Of a DNA stretch of 13,309 nucleotides, positions 1-7,206 are shown one piece after another. Numbering within the stretch: the stretch's first letter is position 1; each line of letters begins with the position of its first letter. Source of the stretch: DASUSF01 sp036375275 (GTDB lineage Bacteria > Pseudomonadota > Alphaproteobacteria > Geminicoccales > Geminicoccaceae); NCBI GenBank assembly GCA_036375275.1, contig DASUSF010000038.1, positions 1 through 13,309 on the forward strand. Direction: 5' to 3'. The translations under genes were made by a program, and so were the position numbers. The notes under the pieces are model-generated. The model saw only the letters and a program-made list of their open reading frames with translations. It had not been told where the DNA came from and made no database searches.

Positions 1-25
1 CACGGAAACATGTCTTTCTTGGTAA

Positions 26-40
26 CCGCCGCCGCCGCCG
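26..40. repeat. (CCG)5 trinucleotide run
   Basis: Five tandem CCG triplets lie in the non-coding stretch left of infC. They sit 15 bases upstream, on the minus strand, of an ATG at 9-11 that could begin an unseen gene running off the window. A change in copy number would alter spacing in steps of three and would not shift a reading frame. Nothing else in positions 1-106 is supported as a gene. Confidence 0.5.
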
Positions 41-57
41 CGCTCAATCGAAATCAC

Positions 58-85
58 CGACCCCCGCTGTGATCCGCCGGGGTCG
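58..85 (-). terminator. Weak hairpin downstream of infC, possible terminator
   Basis: A 7-bp perfect inverted repeat (CGACCCC at 58-64, GGGGTCG at 79-85) encloses a 14-base loop, 21 bases past the infC stop on the minus strand. The bases after it on that strand (TGATTTCGATTG) are only mildly T-rich, so this is not a classic intrinsic terminator. It could instead be an attenuating or processing hairpin between infC and whatever follows. GC-rich DNA produces such stems by chance, so confidence is low. Confidence 0.22.
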
Positions 86-106
86 CCAGGCCGCTGTCGC
101 CGGAGG

Positions 107-628
107 CTACTTGGCCGGCGCCATGATCATGATCATCTGACGGCCTTCCATGCGCGGAAACTGCTCGATCTTGGCCCGCTCCCCGACCTGATCGCGCACC
201 CGCGACAGGACCCCCATCGCGATGTCCTGATGCGCCAGTTCCCGCCCGCGGAACCGCATGGTCACCTTGACCTTGTCGCCCTCGTCCAGGAAGGCGAACA
301 CCTTTTTCATCTTGGTGTTGTAGTCATTGTCGTCGATGTTCGGGCGCATCTTGATTTCTTTGACCTCGACGGTCTTCTGTTTCTTGCGCGCCGCATTGGC
401 GCGCTTCTGCGCCTCGTACTTGAACTTGCCGTAGTCGAGGATCTTGCACACCGGCGGCTGTGCGCTCGGCGACACCTCGACCAGGTCGAGGCCTGCTTCC
501 ATGGCCCGTTCGAGCGCCTCTCTCAGGGATACGACGCCGGCCATGCCGCCGTCGGCTTCCACGAGGCGGACTTCACGAGCTTCGATGCGATCATTGATCC
601 GGTATTCGTCTCGACCGGGAGCTGCCAT
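107..628 (-). CDS. infC: Translation initiation factor IF-3
   Basis: IF-3 binds the 30S subunit in the cytoplasm, prevents premature joining of 50S and checks start-codon and initiator-tRNA pairing. The 173-residue product has the normal family length and both domains. The N-terminal domain starts at the RINDRI segment (about residue 10), and the IF-3 signature KILDYGKFKYE lies at about residues 62-72. The C-terminal domain carries KMRPNIDDNDY, the RFRGRELAH stretch and the QFPRMEGRQM end. The start is the ATG at 628; five codons upstream is an in-frame TGA with no ATT, GTG or TTG between, so the AUU start of E. coli infC is absent. A GAGG lies 13 bases upstream, farther than ideal for a ribosome site. 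The gene follows thrS by 60 bases on the same strand, the classic translation gene pair. Confidence 0.97.
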   Translation of the reverse strand: MAAPGRDEYRINDRIEAREVRLVEADGGMAGVVSLREALERAMEAGLDLVEVSPSAQPPVCKILDYGKFKYEAQKRANAARKKQKTVEVKEIKMRPNIDDNDYNTKMKKVFAFLDEGDKVKVTMRFRGRELAHQDIAMGVLSRVRDQVGERAKIEQFPRMEGRQMIMIMAPAK

Positions 629-630
629 CC

Positions 631-654
631 GGTTTCTGCAACCTCATAGGTTTC
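631..654 (-). promoter_or_regulatory. Possible switchable hairpins in the infC leader
   Basis: On the minus strand the 25 bases before infC contain GAAACC, then GGTT, then GAAACC again. The central AGGTT can pair with the upstream AACCT (5-bp stem, 3-base loop, covering the GAGG ribosome-site candidate). Alternatively its GGTT can pair with the downstream AACC (4-bp stem, 5-base loop). The two pairings exclude each other. That is the layout of a small translational switch, but the stems are short and the idea is inference only. Confidence 0.2.
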
Positions 655-688
655 ACCAACAGCGATCGCCGCCGCGCCACGAGCGACG

Positions 689-2647
689 TCAGGTCAGATC
701 GGGCGGCTTCGCCTGCGCTACACATTGGGCGAGGGCGGCTTCGAGAGCAAGGCATTCCTGTGCCTTGTCGCCCAGTCGCCGGGCGGTGACCGTGCCGTCC
801 TCGCGCTCGCGCCGCCCGACCGCCAGCAGCATCGGTACCTTGGCGAGCGAGTGGTGGCGGACCTTGTAGCCGATCTTGTCGGCGCCGGTGTCGACCTCGA
901 CCCGAAGTCCTGCCGCGGACAGCGTCGCCCCGACCTTCCGCGCGTAGTCGTCGGCGTCGTTGGTGATCGTCGCGACGACCACCTGCACCGGCGCCAGCCA
1001 CATCGGCAGCCGGCCGGCGTACTGCTCGATCAGGATTCCGAAGAACCGCTCGAGCGAGCCCAGGATCGCGCGGTGCAGCATCACCGGCCGGTGCTTCTGC
1101 CCGTCCTCGGCGACGTAGCTCGCGTTCAGCCGCTCCGGCAGCACGAAGTCGACCTGGAGCGTGCCGCACTGCCACTCCCGGCCGATCGCGTCGGTCAGGA
1201 TGAACTCGAGCTTCGGGCCGTAGAACGCGCCCTCGCCGGGGTTGAGCCGGGTGTCGAGGCCCGCCGCCAGGGTGGCGTCGCGCAGCGCCGCCTCGGCCCG
1301 GTCCCATACCTCGTCGGCCCCGGCCCGGACCGGCGGCCGGTCGGCGAAGTTCACCCGCACGTCCTCGAACCCGAAGTCCCGGTAGATGGAGCTCAGCAGG
1401 TCGCAGAAGCGGATCCCCTCGGCGGTGATCTGGTCCGGGGTGCAGAAGATGTGGGCGTCGTCCTGGGTGAAGCTCCTGACCCGCATCAGTCCGTGCAGCG
1501 CCCCCGACGGCTCGTTGCGCATGCAGGAGCCGAACTCGGCCATGCGCAGCGGCAGATCGCGGTAGCTGTGCAGGTTGGCGTTGAAGATCTGGACGTGGCC
1601 CGGGCAGTTCATCGGCTTGAGCGCGAGCGTCTTGTTCTCGTGCTCGAGGGCGAACATGTTCTCGCCGAACTTCTCCCAGTGGCCGGACGCTTCCCAGAGC
1701 ACGCGATCGTAGAGCTGCGGGGTCCGGACCTCCTGGTAGCCGTCGGCCTCGAGGCGGCGGCGCATGTAGCGCTCGATCTCGCGGTAGACCGTCCAGCCCT
1801 TGGGATGCCAGAAGGCCGAGCCCGCGGCCTCCTCCTGGAAGTGGAACAGGCCGAGCTCGCGGCCGAGGCGGCGGTGGTCGCGCCGTTCCGCTTCGGCGAT
1901 CCGCTCGAGATGCGCGTCCAGCGCCTTCCGGCTCGCGAACGCGGTGCCGTAGATCCGCTGCAGCATCGCGTTCCGGCTGTCGCCGCGCCAGTAGGCGCCG
2001 GCGATCCGGAGCAGCTTGAACGCGCCGATCCGCCCGGTCGAGGGCCCGTGCGGGCCGCGGCAGAGATCGAACCAGCGCCCCTGGTGGTAGAGCAGGATGG
2101 GCTCGCCCTGCGGGATCGCGTCCAGGATCTCGAGCTTGTACTGCTCGCCGAGCTCCTCGAACCGCCGCCGCGCCTCCTCCCGGCTCACCGCCTCGATCCG
2201 GAACGGCCGGTCCTCGGCGATGATCTCGGCCATGCGCGCCTCGATCCGCTCCAGGTCCTCCGGGTGGAACGGCTCGTTGCGGGCGAAGTCGTAATAGAAG
2301 CCGTCCGCCACCGGCGGCCCGATGGTCACCTGGGTCCCCGGGTACAGATCCTGCACCGCCTCGGCCATCACGTGCGCGCAGTCGTGGCGGAGCAGCGGCA
2401 GGGCCTCGTCGTCGTCGACCTTGAGGAAGCGGACCCGGGCGCCGTCGGGCACCGGCCGGGCGAGATCGATCACCTGGTCGTCCGCGATCATCGCGTACGC
2501 GGCCCTGGCGAGGCCGGGGCCGATGTCGGCCGCGAGCTCGGCGCCGGTGACGGGTCGCTCGAACCGCCGCCGGCTGCCATCCGGCAGGGTGACGGTGACC
2601 CCGTCGCGGGACGGGGAGCCGGTGGCGACGGGCGATGCGGTCTCCAT
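689..2647 (-). CDS. thrS: Threonyl-tRNA synthetase
   Basis: This cytoplasmic class II synthetase charges tRNA-Thr with threonine using ATP. The frame stays open to 2896, but the start taken is the ATG at 2647. It gives 652 residues, the family norm, and places the N-terminal TGS domain (GVTVTLPDGS) at about residue 16. The editing domain follows, with the H-x3-H pair (HDCAH, residues 88-92) and the conserved cysteine in DLCRGPH (residue 196). The catalytic core carries LKPMNCPGH, whose Cys348 is a zinc ligand. Motif 2 (MRNEPSGALHG, about 376-386) is followed by RSFTQDDAHIF with the zinc-binding His399. The motif 3 region and anticodon-binding domain fill the C-terminus. No strong ribosome site precedes the ATG. 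The gene lies 85 bases after the glycosyltransferase and 60 bases before infC on the same strand. Confidence 0.97.
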   Translation of the reverse strand: METASPVATGSPSRDGVTVTLPDGSRRRFERPVTGAELAADIGPGLARAAYAMIADDQVIDLARPVPDGARVRFLKVDDDEALPLLRHDCAHVMAEAVQDLYPGTQVTIGPPVADGFYYDFARNEPFHPEDLERIEARMAEIIAEDRPFRIEAVSREEARRRFEELGEQYKLEILDAIPQGEPILLYHQGRWFDLCRGPHGPSTGRIGAFKLLRIAGAYWRGDSRNAMLQRIYGTAFASRKALDAHLERIAEAERRDHRRLGRELGLFHFQEEAAGSAFWHPKGWTVYREIERYMRRRLEADGYQEVRTPQLYDRVLWEASGHWEKFGENMFALEHENKTLALKPMNCPGHVQIFNANLHSYRDLPLRMAEFGSCMRNEPSGALHGLMRVRSFTQDDAHIFCTPDQITAEGIRFCDLLSSIYRDFGFEDVRVNFADRPPVRAGADEVWDRAEAALRDATLAAGLDTRLNPGEGAFYGPKLEFILTDAIGREWQCGTLQVDFVLPERLNASYVAEDGQKHRPVMLHRAILGSLERFFGILIEQYAGRLPMWLAPVQVVVATITNDADDYARKVGATLSAAGLRVEVDTGADKIGYKVRHHSLAKVPMLLAVGRREREDGTVTARRLGDKAQECLALEAALAQCVAQAKPPDLT

Positions 2648-2675
2648 GACGCTGAACTCGGGCTCGTGGTGGCAG

Positions 2676-2720
2676 GGCTCGGCTCGGGCGGTTCCCGAGG
2701 CGGGCGCAGGTTTCCGAGCC
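2676..2720 (-). promoter_or_regulatory. Nested inverted repeats in the thrS leader
   Basis: Between the glycosyltransferase stop and the thrS start there is an outer 7-bp stem (GGCTCGG at 2676-2682 with CCGAGCC at 2714-2720). Inside it sits a 6-bp hairpin (CTCGGG at 2683-2688, CCCGAG at 2694-2699). E. coli thrS is autoregulated through tRNA-like leader structures. Whether this fold plays a similar role is speculation, because high GC alone generates such stems. Confidence 0.2.
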
Positions 2721-2732
2721 GGAGCGGCGCTG

Positions 2733-3971
2733 TCAAGCGTCGTTGGCGCGGCGACGTCGCGCCGGCGAGGGCGCCTGATCCGGCGCGGCCTCGAGCAGCT
2801 CGCGATAGACGGCGAGGGTCCGGCGCGCCATCTGCTCGACGCTGAAGCTGCGCATGACGAACCGGCGGGCGCGCCGGGCGAGGCGCTCGCGCGCATCCTC
2901 CGGCATCGCGAGCGCGAGCTCCAGCGCGCTGGCGAGGGCGCTCACGTCCCCGGGCGGCACCAGCCAGCCGGTGGCGGCCGGCATCAGGGTCTCGCCGAGG
3001 CCGCCGATGTCAGAGACGATCACCGGGCGCCCCATCGCCTGGGCTTCGACCGACACGCGCCCGAACGCCTCGGGGCCGATCGACGGCACCACGACCACGT
3101 CGGCGAGCATCAGCGCGCTCGCCATGTCGCCGGTCGAGCCGACCATCCGGACCCGGTCGCGCAGCCCGGTCGCGCCGGCCAGCCCCTCGACTTCGCTGAC
3201 ATAGCTGCTGCGCGGCTCCGCCCCGCCGACCATCACGCAGTGCACGTCGTCCCGATCCAGCCGCTCGAGCGCGCGGAGCAGGAGGAGGTGGCCTTTGATC
3301 CGCGTGACCCGGCCGGGCAGCATGACCACCTTGGCACCCGGGGGGATCCGCCAGCGCTCGGCGAGCTCGGCGAGCTCCGCCGCGCCGATCCGGGCCGGAT
3401 CGAACTCGTCGAGGTCGACCCCGCGCCGGATCACGCGCAGCCGGTCCGGCCCGACCCTGAAGGTCATCCGGACGTGATCGGCGACGTGCTCGGAGATCGC
3501 GATCACGCGGTCGCCCCGCGCCATGATCGCGTTGTAGCGGCGCTTCAGCCAGCGCTCGCTGCCGCCGTAGACGCCGTGGAACGTGGTGACGAACGGCACC
3601 CGGCAGCGCCGCGTGGCGTAATACGCGCTCCATGCGGGCGCGCGCGAGCGCGCGTGCACGAGGTCGATCGCCTGGTCCTGGATCAGGCGCTGCAGACGCC
3701 GGACGTTGCGCCGGATGACGAGCGGGTTCTTGTGCGCGAGCGGCAGCCTGAAGGTCGCGATGCCGCGCTCGGCCAGCGCCTCCTCGGCAAGCCCGCCGGA
3801 GGACGCCACCAGCGGCGTCCAGCCCTCGCCGGCGAGGAAGGACGCGATGTCGAGCGTGCCCCGCTCCACACCGCCCTCTTCGAGCTCCGGCAGCACCTGA
3901 AGGACTCGCGGGCCGTCGGCCTGGCCTGTCACCGCACCCTGGACCTGAGGCTTGAGAAGGATGTCGTTCAT
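2733..3971 (-). CDS. GT4-family glycosyltransferase
   Basis: A 412-residue enzyme of the GT-B fold, GT4 family, expected to transfer a sugar from a nucleotide donor to an envelope acceptor such as LPS or exopolysaccharide. The substrate cannot be read from sequence. The N-terminal acceptor-side domain has the glycine-rich loop LPELEEGGVERG (about residues 28-38). The C-terminal donor domain has LPGRVTRIKGH (about 218-228, with the Arg and Lys usual in the family) and the E-x7-E signature EAFGRVSVE (Glu301, Glu309). No signal peptide or membrane helix is seen. The frame stays open to 4070, but that would run into the divergent hydrolase. The ATG at 3971 is preferred because it leaves a normal intergenic gap and a typical N-terminus just before the first Rossmann strand. 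It lies 85 bases upstream of thrS and may be co-transcribed with it. Confidence 0.86.
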   Translation of the reverse strand: MNDILLKPQVQGAVTGQADGPRVLQVLPELEEGGVERGTLDIASFLAGEGWTPLVASSGGLAEEALAERGIATFRLPLAHKNPLVIRRNVRRLQRLIQDQAIDLVHARSRAPAWSAYYATRRCRVPFVTTFHGVYGGSERWLKRRYNAIMARGDRVIAISEHVADHVRMTFRVGPDRLRVIRRGVDLDEFDPARIGAAELAELAERWRIPPGAKVVMLPGRVTRIKGHLLLLRALERLDRDDVHCVMVGGAEPRSSYVSEVEGLAGATGLRDRVRMVGSTGDMASALMLADVVVVPSIGPEAFGRVSVEAQAMGRPVIVSDIGGLGETLMPAATGWLVPPGDVSALASALELALAMPEDARERLARRARRFVMRSFSVEQMARRTLAVYRELLEAAPDQAPSPARRRRANDA

Positions 3972-4006
3972 TCTTATCGAACTGGGCTGGGCGACCGCCG
4001 ACCCGA

Positions 4007-4036
4007 TTGGCCGCCTCCGTCCCCGGGTGCTAGCAT
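4007..4036 (+). promoter_or_regulatory. Candidate promoter for the alpha/beta hydrolase gene
   Basis: A TTGGCC box (4007-4012) and a TAGCAT box (4031-4036) are separated by 18 bases and end 32 bases before the hydrolase ATG. This fits a sigma-70-like layout in the divergent gap between the hydrolase and the glycosyltransferase. No equally good match was found for the opposite direction. The assignment rests on pattern only. Confidence 0.3.
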
Positions 4037-4068
4037 GATTCATCGCCTGCGGGAACTGGAATGGACCC

Positions 4069-4827
4069 ATGGACGAGCCGCCGACCCTGAGCCTGGCCGC
4101 GCCGGCCGGTCATCGGATCGCCTACCGCCACAGCCCCGGCCGGACGCCCTCGGTCCTGTTCTGCGGCGGCTACACCTCGGACATGACCGGCACCAAGGCG
4201 ACCTTCCTCGAGGCCCACTGCCGGGCGCGCGGCCTCGCCTTCACCCGCTTCGACTACCTCGGCCACGGCGGGTCGGGCGGCCGCTTCGAGGACGGCACCA
4301 TCGGGATCTGGGCCGAGGATGCCATCCTCGTGTTGGACCGCGTCAGCCCCGGCCCGACGATCGTGGTCGGCTCCAGCATGGGCGGCTGGATCATGCTGCT
4401 GACGGCGCTCGCCCGGCCCGAGCGGGTCCGGGCGCTGATCGGAATCGCGCCCGCGCCGGACTTCACCGAGGACCTGCTGCTCCCCGGCGCCGCGCCGGAC
4501 CAGCTCGCCCAGCTCGAGCGGCAGGGCCACTGGATCCAGCCTTCGCACTACGGCGACGCCCCCTACGTGGTGACCCGGGCCCTGCTCGACGATGGCCGGC
4601 GCAACCTCCTGCTGCGGGAGCGGATCGGGATCCGCTGCCCCGTGCATCTTCTGCACGGCCAGCGCGACGAGGCGGTGCCCTGGCAGGTCTCGCTCCGCCT
4701 GGCCGAGCAGCTCGAATCGGATGAGGTCACGGTCGAGCTGATCAAGTCCGGCGATCACCGGCTGTCGCGCGACGGCGACCTCCGCCGCCTCGGCCAGGTG
4801 GTCGACGGCTTCGCCTCAGCCGAGTGA
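4069..4827 (+). CDS. ABHD10-like alpha/beta hydrolase (carboxyl- or thioesterase)
   Basis: A 252-residue cytoplasmic alpha/beta-fold hydrolase with a complete catalytic triad. The nucleophile elbow is GSSMGG (Ser103), the acid is Asp200 in HGQRDEAVPW, and the base is His230 in SGDHR. GYTSDMTGTKA and RFDYLGHGGS (about residues 35-69) supply the oxyanion-hole side. The spacing and wording of these motifs closely resemble animal mitochondrial ABHD10, an acyl-protein thioesterase and acyl-glucuronide esterase. An ester or thioester substrate is therefore likely, but which one is unknown. The ATG at 4069 has GGA eight bases upstream. The gene is transcribed alone and divergently from the glycosyltransferase. 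Its last 12 bases overlap the end of the convergent SDR gene. Confidence 0.9.
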   Translation: MDEPPTLSLAAPAGHRIAYRHSPGRTPSVLFCGGYTSDMTGTKATFLEAHCRARGLAFTRFDYLGHGGSGGRFEDGTIGIWAEDAILVLDRVSPGPTIVVGSSMGGWIMLLTALARPERVRALIGIAPAPDFTEDLLLPGAAPDQLAQLERQGHWIQPSHYGDAPYVVTRALLDDGRRNLLLRERIGIRCPVHLLHGQRDEAVPWQVSLRLAEQLESDEVTVELIKSGDHRLSRDGDLRRLGQVVDGFASAE

Positions 4828-5682
4828 GCCGGCGTCCCGGATCGCGCGGAGCCCGTCCCGGTAGGTCGGGTGACGGAGCTCGACCCCGAGCTCGTCCCGG
4901 ATCCGCCGGTTGGAGATCCGGCGATTGTCGGCATAGAAGCTCCGCGCCATCGGCGAGAGGTCGGCGCTCTCGAACGGGATCTCCGGCGGCGGGTCGACGC
5001 CGAGGAGCGCCGCCGCGTGCGCCACGACGTCCTGGGGCGGCGCCGGCTCGTCGTCGGCGACGTTGTAGATCGCGCCCGGGTTCGGACGCCGGATCGAGGC
5101 TTCGAGCACCGCCACGATGTCGTCGACGTGGATCCGCCCGAACATCTGGCCGGGCTTGACGATCCGCCGCGCGGTGCCGGCGCGGACCGCCTCGAGCACG
5201 TTCCGCCCGGGCCCGTAGATGCCGGCCAGACGGAAGACGTGCGCCGGCAGCCCGCTCGCGAGCCAGCGGCCCTCCGCGACCACTCGACGCCGCGTCCGCG
5301 CGCCGGTCGGCGACGGCGGGTCGGTCTCGTCGACCCACGCGCCGTCGCGGTCGCCGTAGACCCCGGTCGTGCTGAGGTAGCCCGCCCACTCCAGGCCCTC
5401 GAGCGCCAGAAGGTCCGCAAGATGCCGGTCGAGGACCGGATCGCCCTCCTCCTCGGGTGCGATGGAGGACAGGAGATGGGTCGTGCCGGCGAGCGCGCCG
5501 GCGGGATCGGCGAGCGGCCGCTCGCGGGCGAACAGATGCGCCCCGATCCCCTCGTCCTCGAGCGACGCCCGCCTCACGGCGCTCCGGGTGGTGCCGGCGA
5601 CCACCCAGCCGCGGGCCCGGCAGGCGCGCGCGAAGGCGAGGCCGGTATAGCCGAGGCCGAAGCAGAACAGGCGGGGCGTCAT
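4816..5682 (-). CDS. SDR / NAD(P)-dependent epimerase-like protein (YeeZ-type)
   Basis: A 288-residue extended short-chain dehydrogenase/reductase. Its N-terminal Rossmann motif is FGLGYTG (about residues 7-13). STTGVYGD (about 109-116) contains the usual SDR active-site region, and RLAGIYGPGRN and RIHVDDI (about 151-161 and 185-191) are typical of epimerase/dehydratase relatives. The canonical Tyr-x3-Lys is not clear, as in the YeeZ-type subgroup, so a nucleotide-binding role with unknown substrate is the safest call. Its ATG overlaps the queG stop (ATGA, 5679-5682), indicating translational coupling with queG. The 3' end overlaps the convergent hydrolase gene by 12 bases, leaving no room for a separate terminator. 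Confidence 0.85.
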   Translation of the reverse strand: MTPRLFCFGLGYTGLAFARACRARGWVVAGTTRSAVRRASLEDEGIGAHLFARERPLADPAGALAGTTHLLSSIAPEEEGDPVLDRHLADLLALEGLEWAGYLSTTGVYGDRDGAWVDETDPPSPTGARTRRRVVAEGRWLASGLPAHVFRLAGIYGPGRNVLEAVRAGTARRIVKPGQMFGRIHVDDIVAVLEASIRRPNPGAIYNVADDEPAPPQDVVAHAAALLGVDPPPEIPFESADLSPMARSFYADNRRISNRRIRDELGVELRHPTYRDGLRAIRDAGSLG

Positions 5683-6809
5683 GCGGCGTGTCCCCACTCG
5701 CCCGCGACCACGGGATCGGTCTCGTCCGGCAGGTGCCTTCTCCGGAGCGCCTCGACCTCGGCGGCGGTCAGCAGCCGCTGCAGCGCCCAGACCGCCATCG
5801 CCCGCACCAGCGGCGAAGCGTCCCCGAGCCTCGCTTCGGCGGCCGGCGCGAGATGCCGGACGCCGCTGTTGCCGATCGCGATCAGCACGTTCCGGACGAA
5901 CCGGTCGCGCCCGGTCCGCTTGACCGGCGTGCCCCGGAACCGCTCCCTGAACGCGGCGTCGTCGAGCGCCGCGAGCTCCTCGAGGGCCGGCAGGTCGAGC
6001 TCGTCCCTCACCGCCAGCTGCGCGTCGCTCGCGGCCTTCGCGAACCGGTTCCAGGGGCAGACCGCGAGGCAGTCGTCGCAGCCGAAGATCCGGTTGCCGA
6101 TCGGCCCCCGGAACTCGCGCGCGATGTGGCCCTTGTGCTCGATCGTCAGGTACGAGATGCAGCGCCGGGCATCGAGCTGGTAGGGCTTCGGGAACGCGGC
6201 GGTCGGGCAGATCTCGAGGCAGCGCCGGCAGGAACCGCAGTGATCCTCGCCCGGCGGGTCGGGGTCTAGCTCCAGGTCGGTGAAGATCTCGCCGAGCAGC
6301 AGCCACGAGCCGTGGCGCCGCGAGACGAGGTTGGTGTGCTTGCCCTGCCAGCCGACCCCGGCCTGCTGGGCCAGCGGCTTCTCGAGCACCGGAGCCGTGT
6401 CGACGAACACCTTGACCGCCGCGTCGTGCGCGTCGGCGAGCCAGCGTGCGAGCGCCTTCAGGCGCTTCTTGATCACGTCGTGGTAGTCGCGCCTCCGGGC
6501 ATAGGCGGCGAGGACGCCCCGCTCGCGCTCCTCGAGGTCGTCGAGCGGATCGCGGCGGGGGGCGTAGTTGGCGCCGAGCACGACCACGCTCCGCGCCTCC
6601 GGCCAGATGCCGCGGGGCGCGCTGCGTCGCTCGGGGTCCCGGGCGAGCCAGTCCATGTCGCCTTGGCGGCCCGCGGCGACGAACTCGAGGTAGCCGCCCC
6701 GGTGCCGCTCCGGCACGTCGGCGCGGGCGATCCCGACCACGTCGAAGCCGAGCGCCCGCCCCCGCGCGCGGATCGTCTCCTCGACCCGCGGATCGACCGT
6801 CGCGGGCAT
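5679..6809 (-). CDS. queG: Epoxyqueuosine reductase
   Basis: QueG is the cobalamin- and iron-sulfur-dependent cytoplasmic enzyme that reduces epoxyqueuosine to queuosine at the wobble base of GUN-anticodon tRNAs, the last step of queuosine synthesis. The 376-residue product has the active-site aspartate in VDTAPVLEK (Asp137) and the conserved GWQGKHTN segment. Cysteines for two [4Fe-4S] clusters are present: CGSCRRCLEICP (191, 194, 197, 201), ARRCISY (217) and CDDCLAVCPWN (244, 247, 251). The C-terminal tail (SPLVRAMAVWALQRLL) looks like a HEAT-type repeat, as in longer family members. I chose the ATG at 6809. An in-frame upstream ATG at 6833 would overlap the toxin gene. AGGG lies three bases before the chosen start. 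The toxin stop is only four bases away, and the downstream SDR start overlaps the queG stop. Confidence 0.95.
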   Translation of the reverse strand: MPATVDPRVEETIRARGRALGFDVVGIARADVPERHRGGYLEFVAAGRQGDMDWLARDPERRSAPRGIWPEARSVVVLGANYAPRRDPLDDLEERERGVLAAYARRRDYHDVIKKRLKALARWLADAHDAAVKVFVDTAPVLEKPLAQQAGVGWQGKHTNLVSRRHGSWLLLGEIFTDLELDPDPPGEDHCGSCRRCLEICPTAAFPKPYQLDARRCISYLTIEHKGHIAREFRGPIGNRIFGCDDCLAVCPWNRFAKAASDAQLAVRDELDLPALEELAALDDAAFRERFRGTPVKRTGRDRFVRNVLIAIGNSGVRHLAPAAEARLGDASPLVRAMAVWALQRLLTAAEVEALRRRHLPDETDPVVAGEWGHAA

Positions 6810-6813
6810 CGCC

Positions 6814-7206
6814 CTAGATGAGCTCGAACTCATCGAGTTCGGCGGCGCGACGATCCAACGTGGCAGTCCGCTCGCAGCCGCTGACGCCGTTCGAAACCGC
6901 GATCAGGCAGTCTGCGAACTCGGCGCGGCTGACCCGGTACATGTAGAGCGCGGTCTGCACGACGCGAAAATCCTCGATCTGCAGATCATCAGAACTCAGG
7001 AGGGCGGCCAGCACGGCGGCGGCCTGCTCCCGGCTGCACCGCAACGACCGTGTCATCACCCAGATCAGCTCGCACAGGACGATCCGGTTGATCCAGAACG
7101 GCGAGTGAGAACCTTCTCGGGCCAGGTAGGCCCTGGCACGGCGGACCTCCTGCTCGTCGTCGAGGGTCATGAGCCGGACCAGAACGTTGGTGTCGAGGCC
7201 CTTCAA
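6814..7206 (-). CDS. vapC: PIN-domain toxin (VapC-like ribonuclease), TTG start
   Basis: A 130-residue PIN-fold endoribonuclease toxin, likely cleaving RNA in a metal-dependent way when not bound by its antitoxin. The acidic residues expected of the family are all present: Asp5 in LDTNVLVR, Glu46 in LCELIW, Asp99 in FADCLI and Asp118 in TLDRRA. There is no ATG before the essential LDTN motif; the first, at Met13, would delete it. The TTG at 7206 starts MKGLDTN, gives the usual family length and overlaps the antitoxin stop as TTGA. This is the standard coupled arrangement. The stop lies four bases before queG. The frame stays open far upstream as part of a long spurious ORF, so automatic callers may misplace the start. 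The target RNA is unknown. Confidence 0.9.
   Translation of the reverse strand: MKGLDTNVLVRLMTLDDEQEVRRARAYLAREGSHSPFWINRIVLCELIWVMTRSLRCSREQAAAVLAALLSSDDLQIEDFRVVQTALYMYRVSRAEFADCLIAVSNGVSGCERTATLDRRAAELDEFELI

Noticed and set aside
1..11. ATG at 9-11 on the minus strand as the start of rpmI
   Set aside because: The codons that follow read Met-Phe-Pro, unlike the L35 N-terminus, and only three codons are visible.
725..2845. 706-codon open frame on the plus strand opposite thrS
   Set aside because: It is antisense to a clear threonyl-tRNA synthetase, is rich in Arg, Ala, Gly, Pro and Val repeats without any domain, and is a known by-product of high-GC codon use.
2322..4724. 800-codon open frame on the plus strand over thrS, the glycosyltransferase and the hydrolase
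   Set aside because: It crosses three real genes and an intergenic region, its product is low-complexity Arg/Pro/Ala, and it shows no motif.
4563..4745. Small antisense frame inside the hydrolase gene
   Set aside because: Serine/arginine-rich shadow with no ribosome site.
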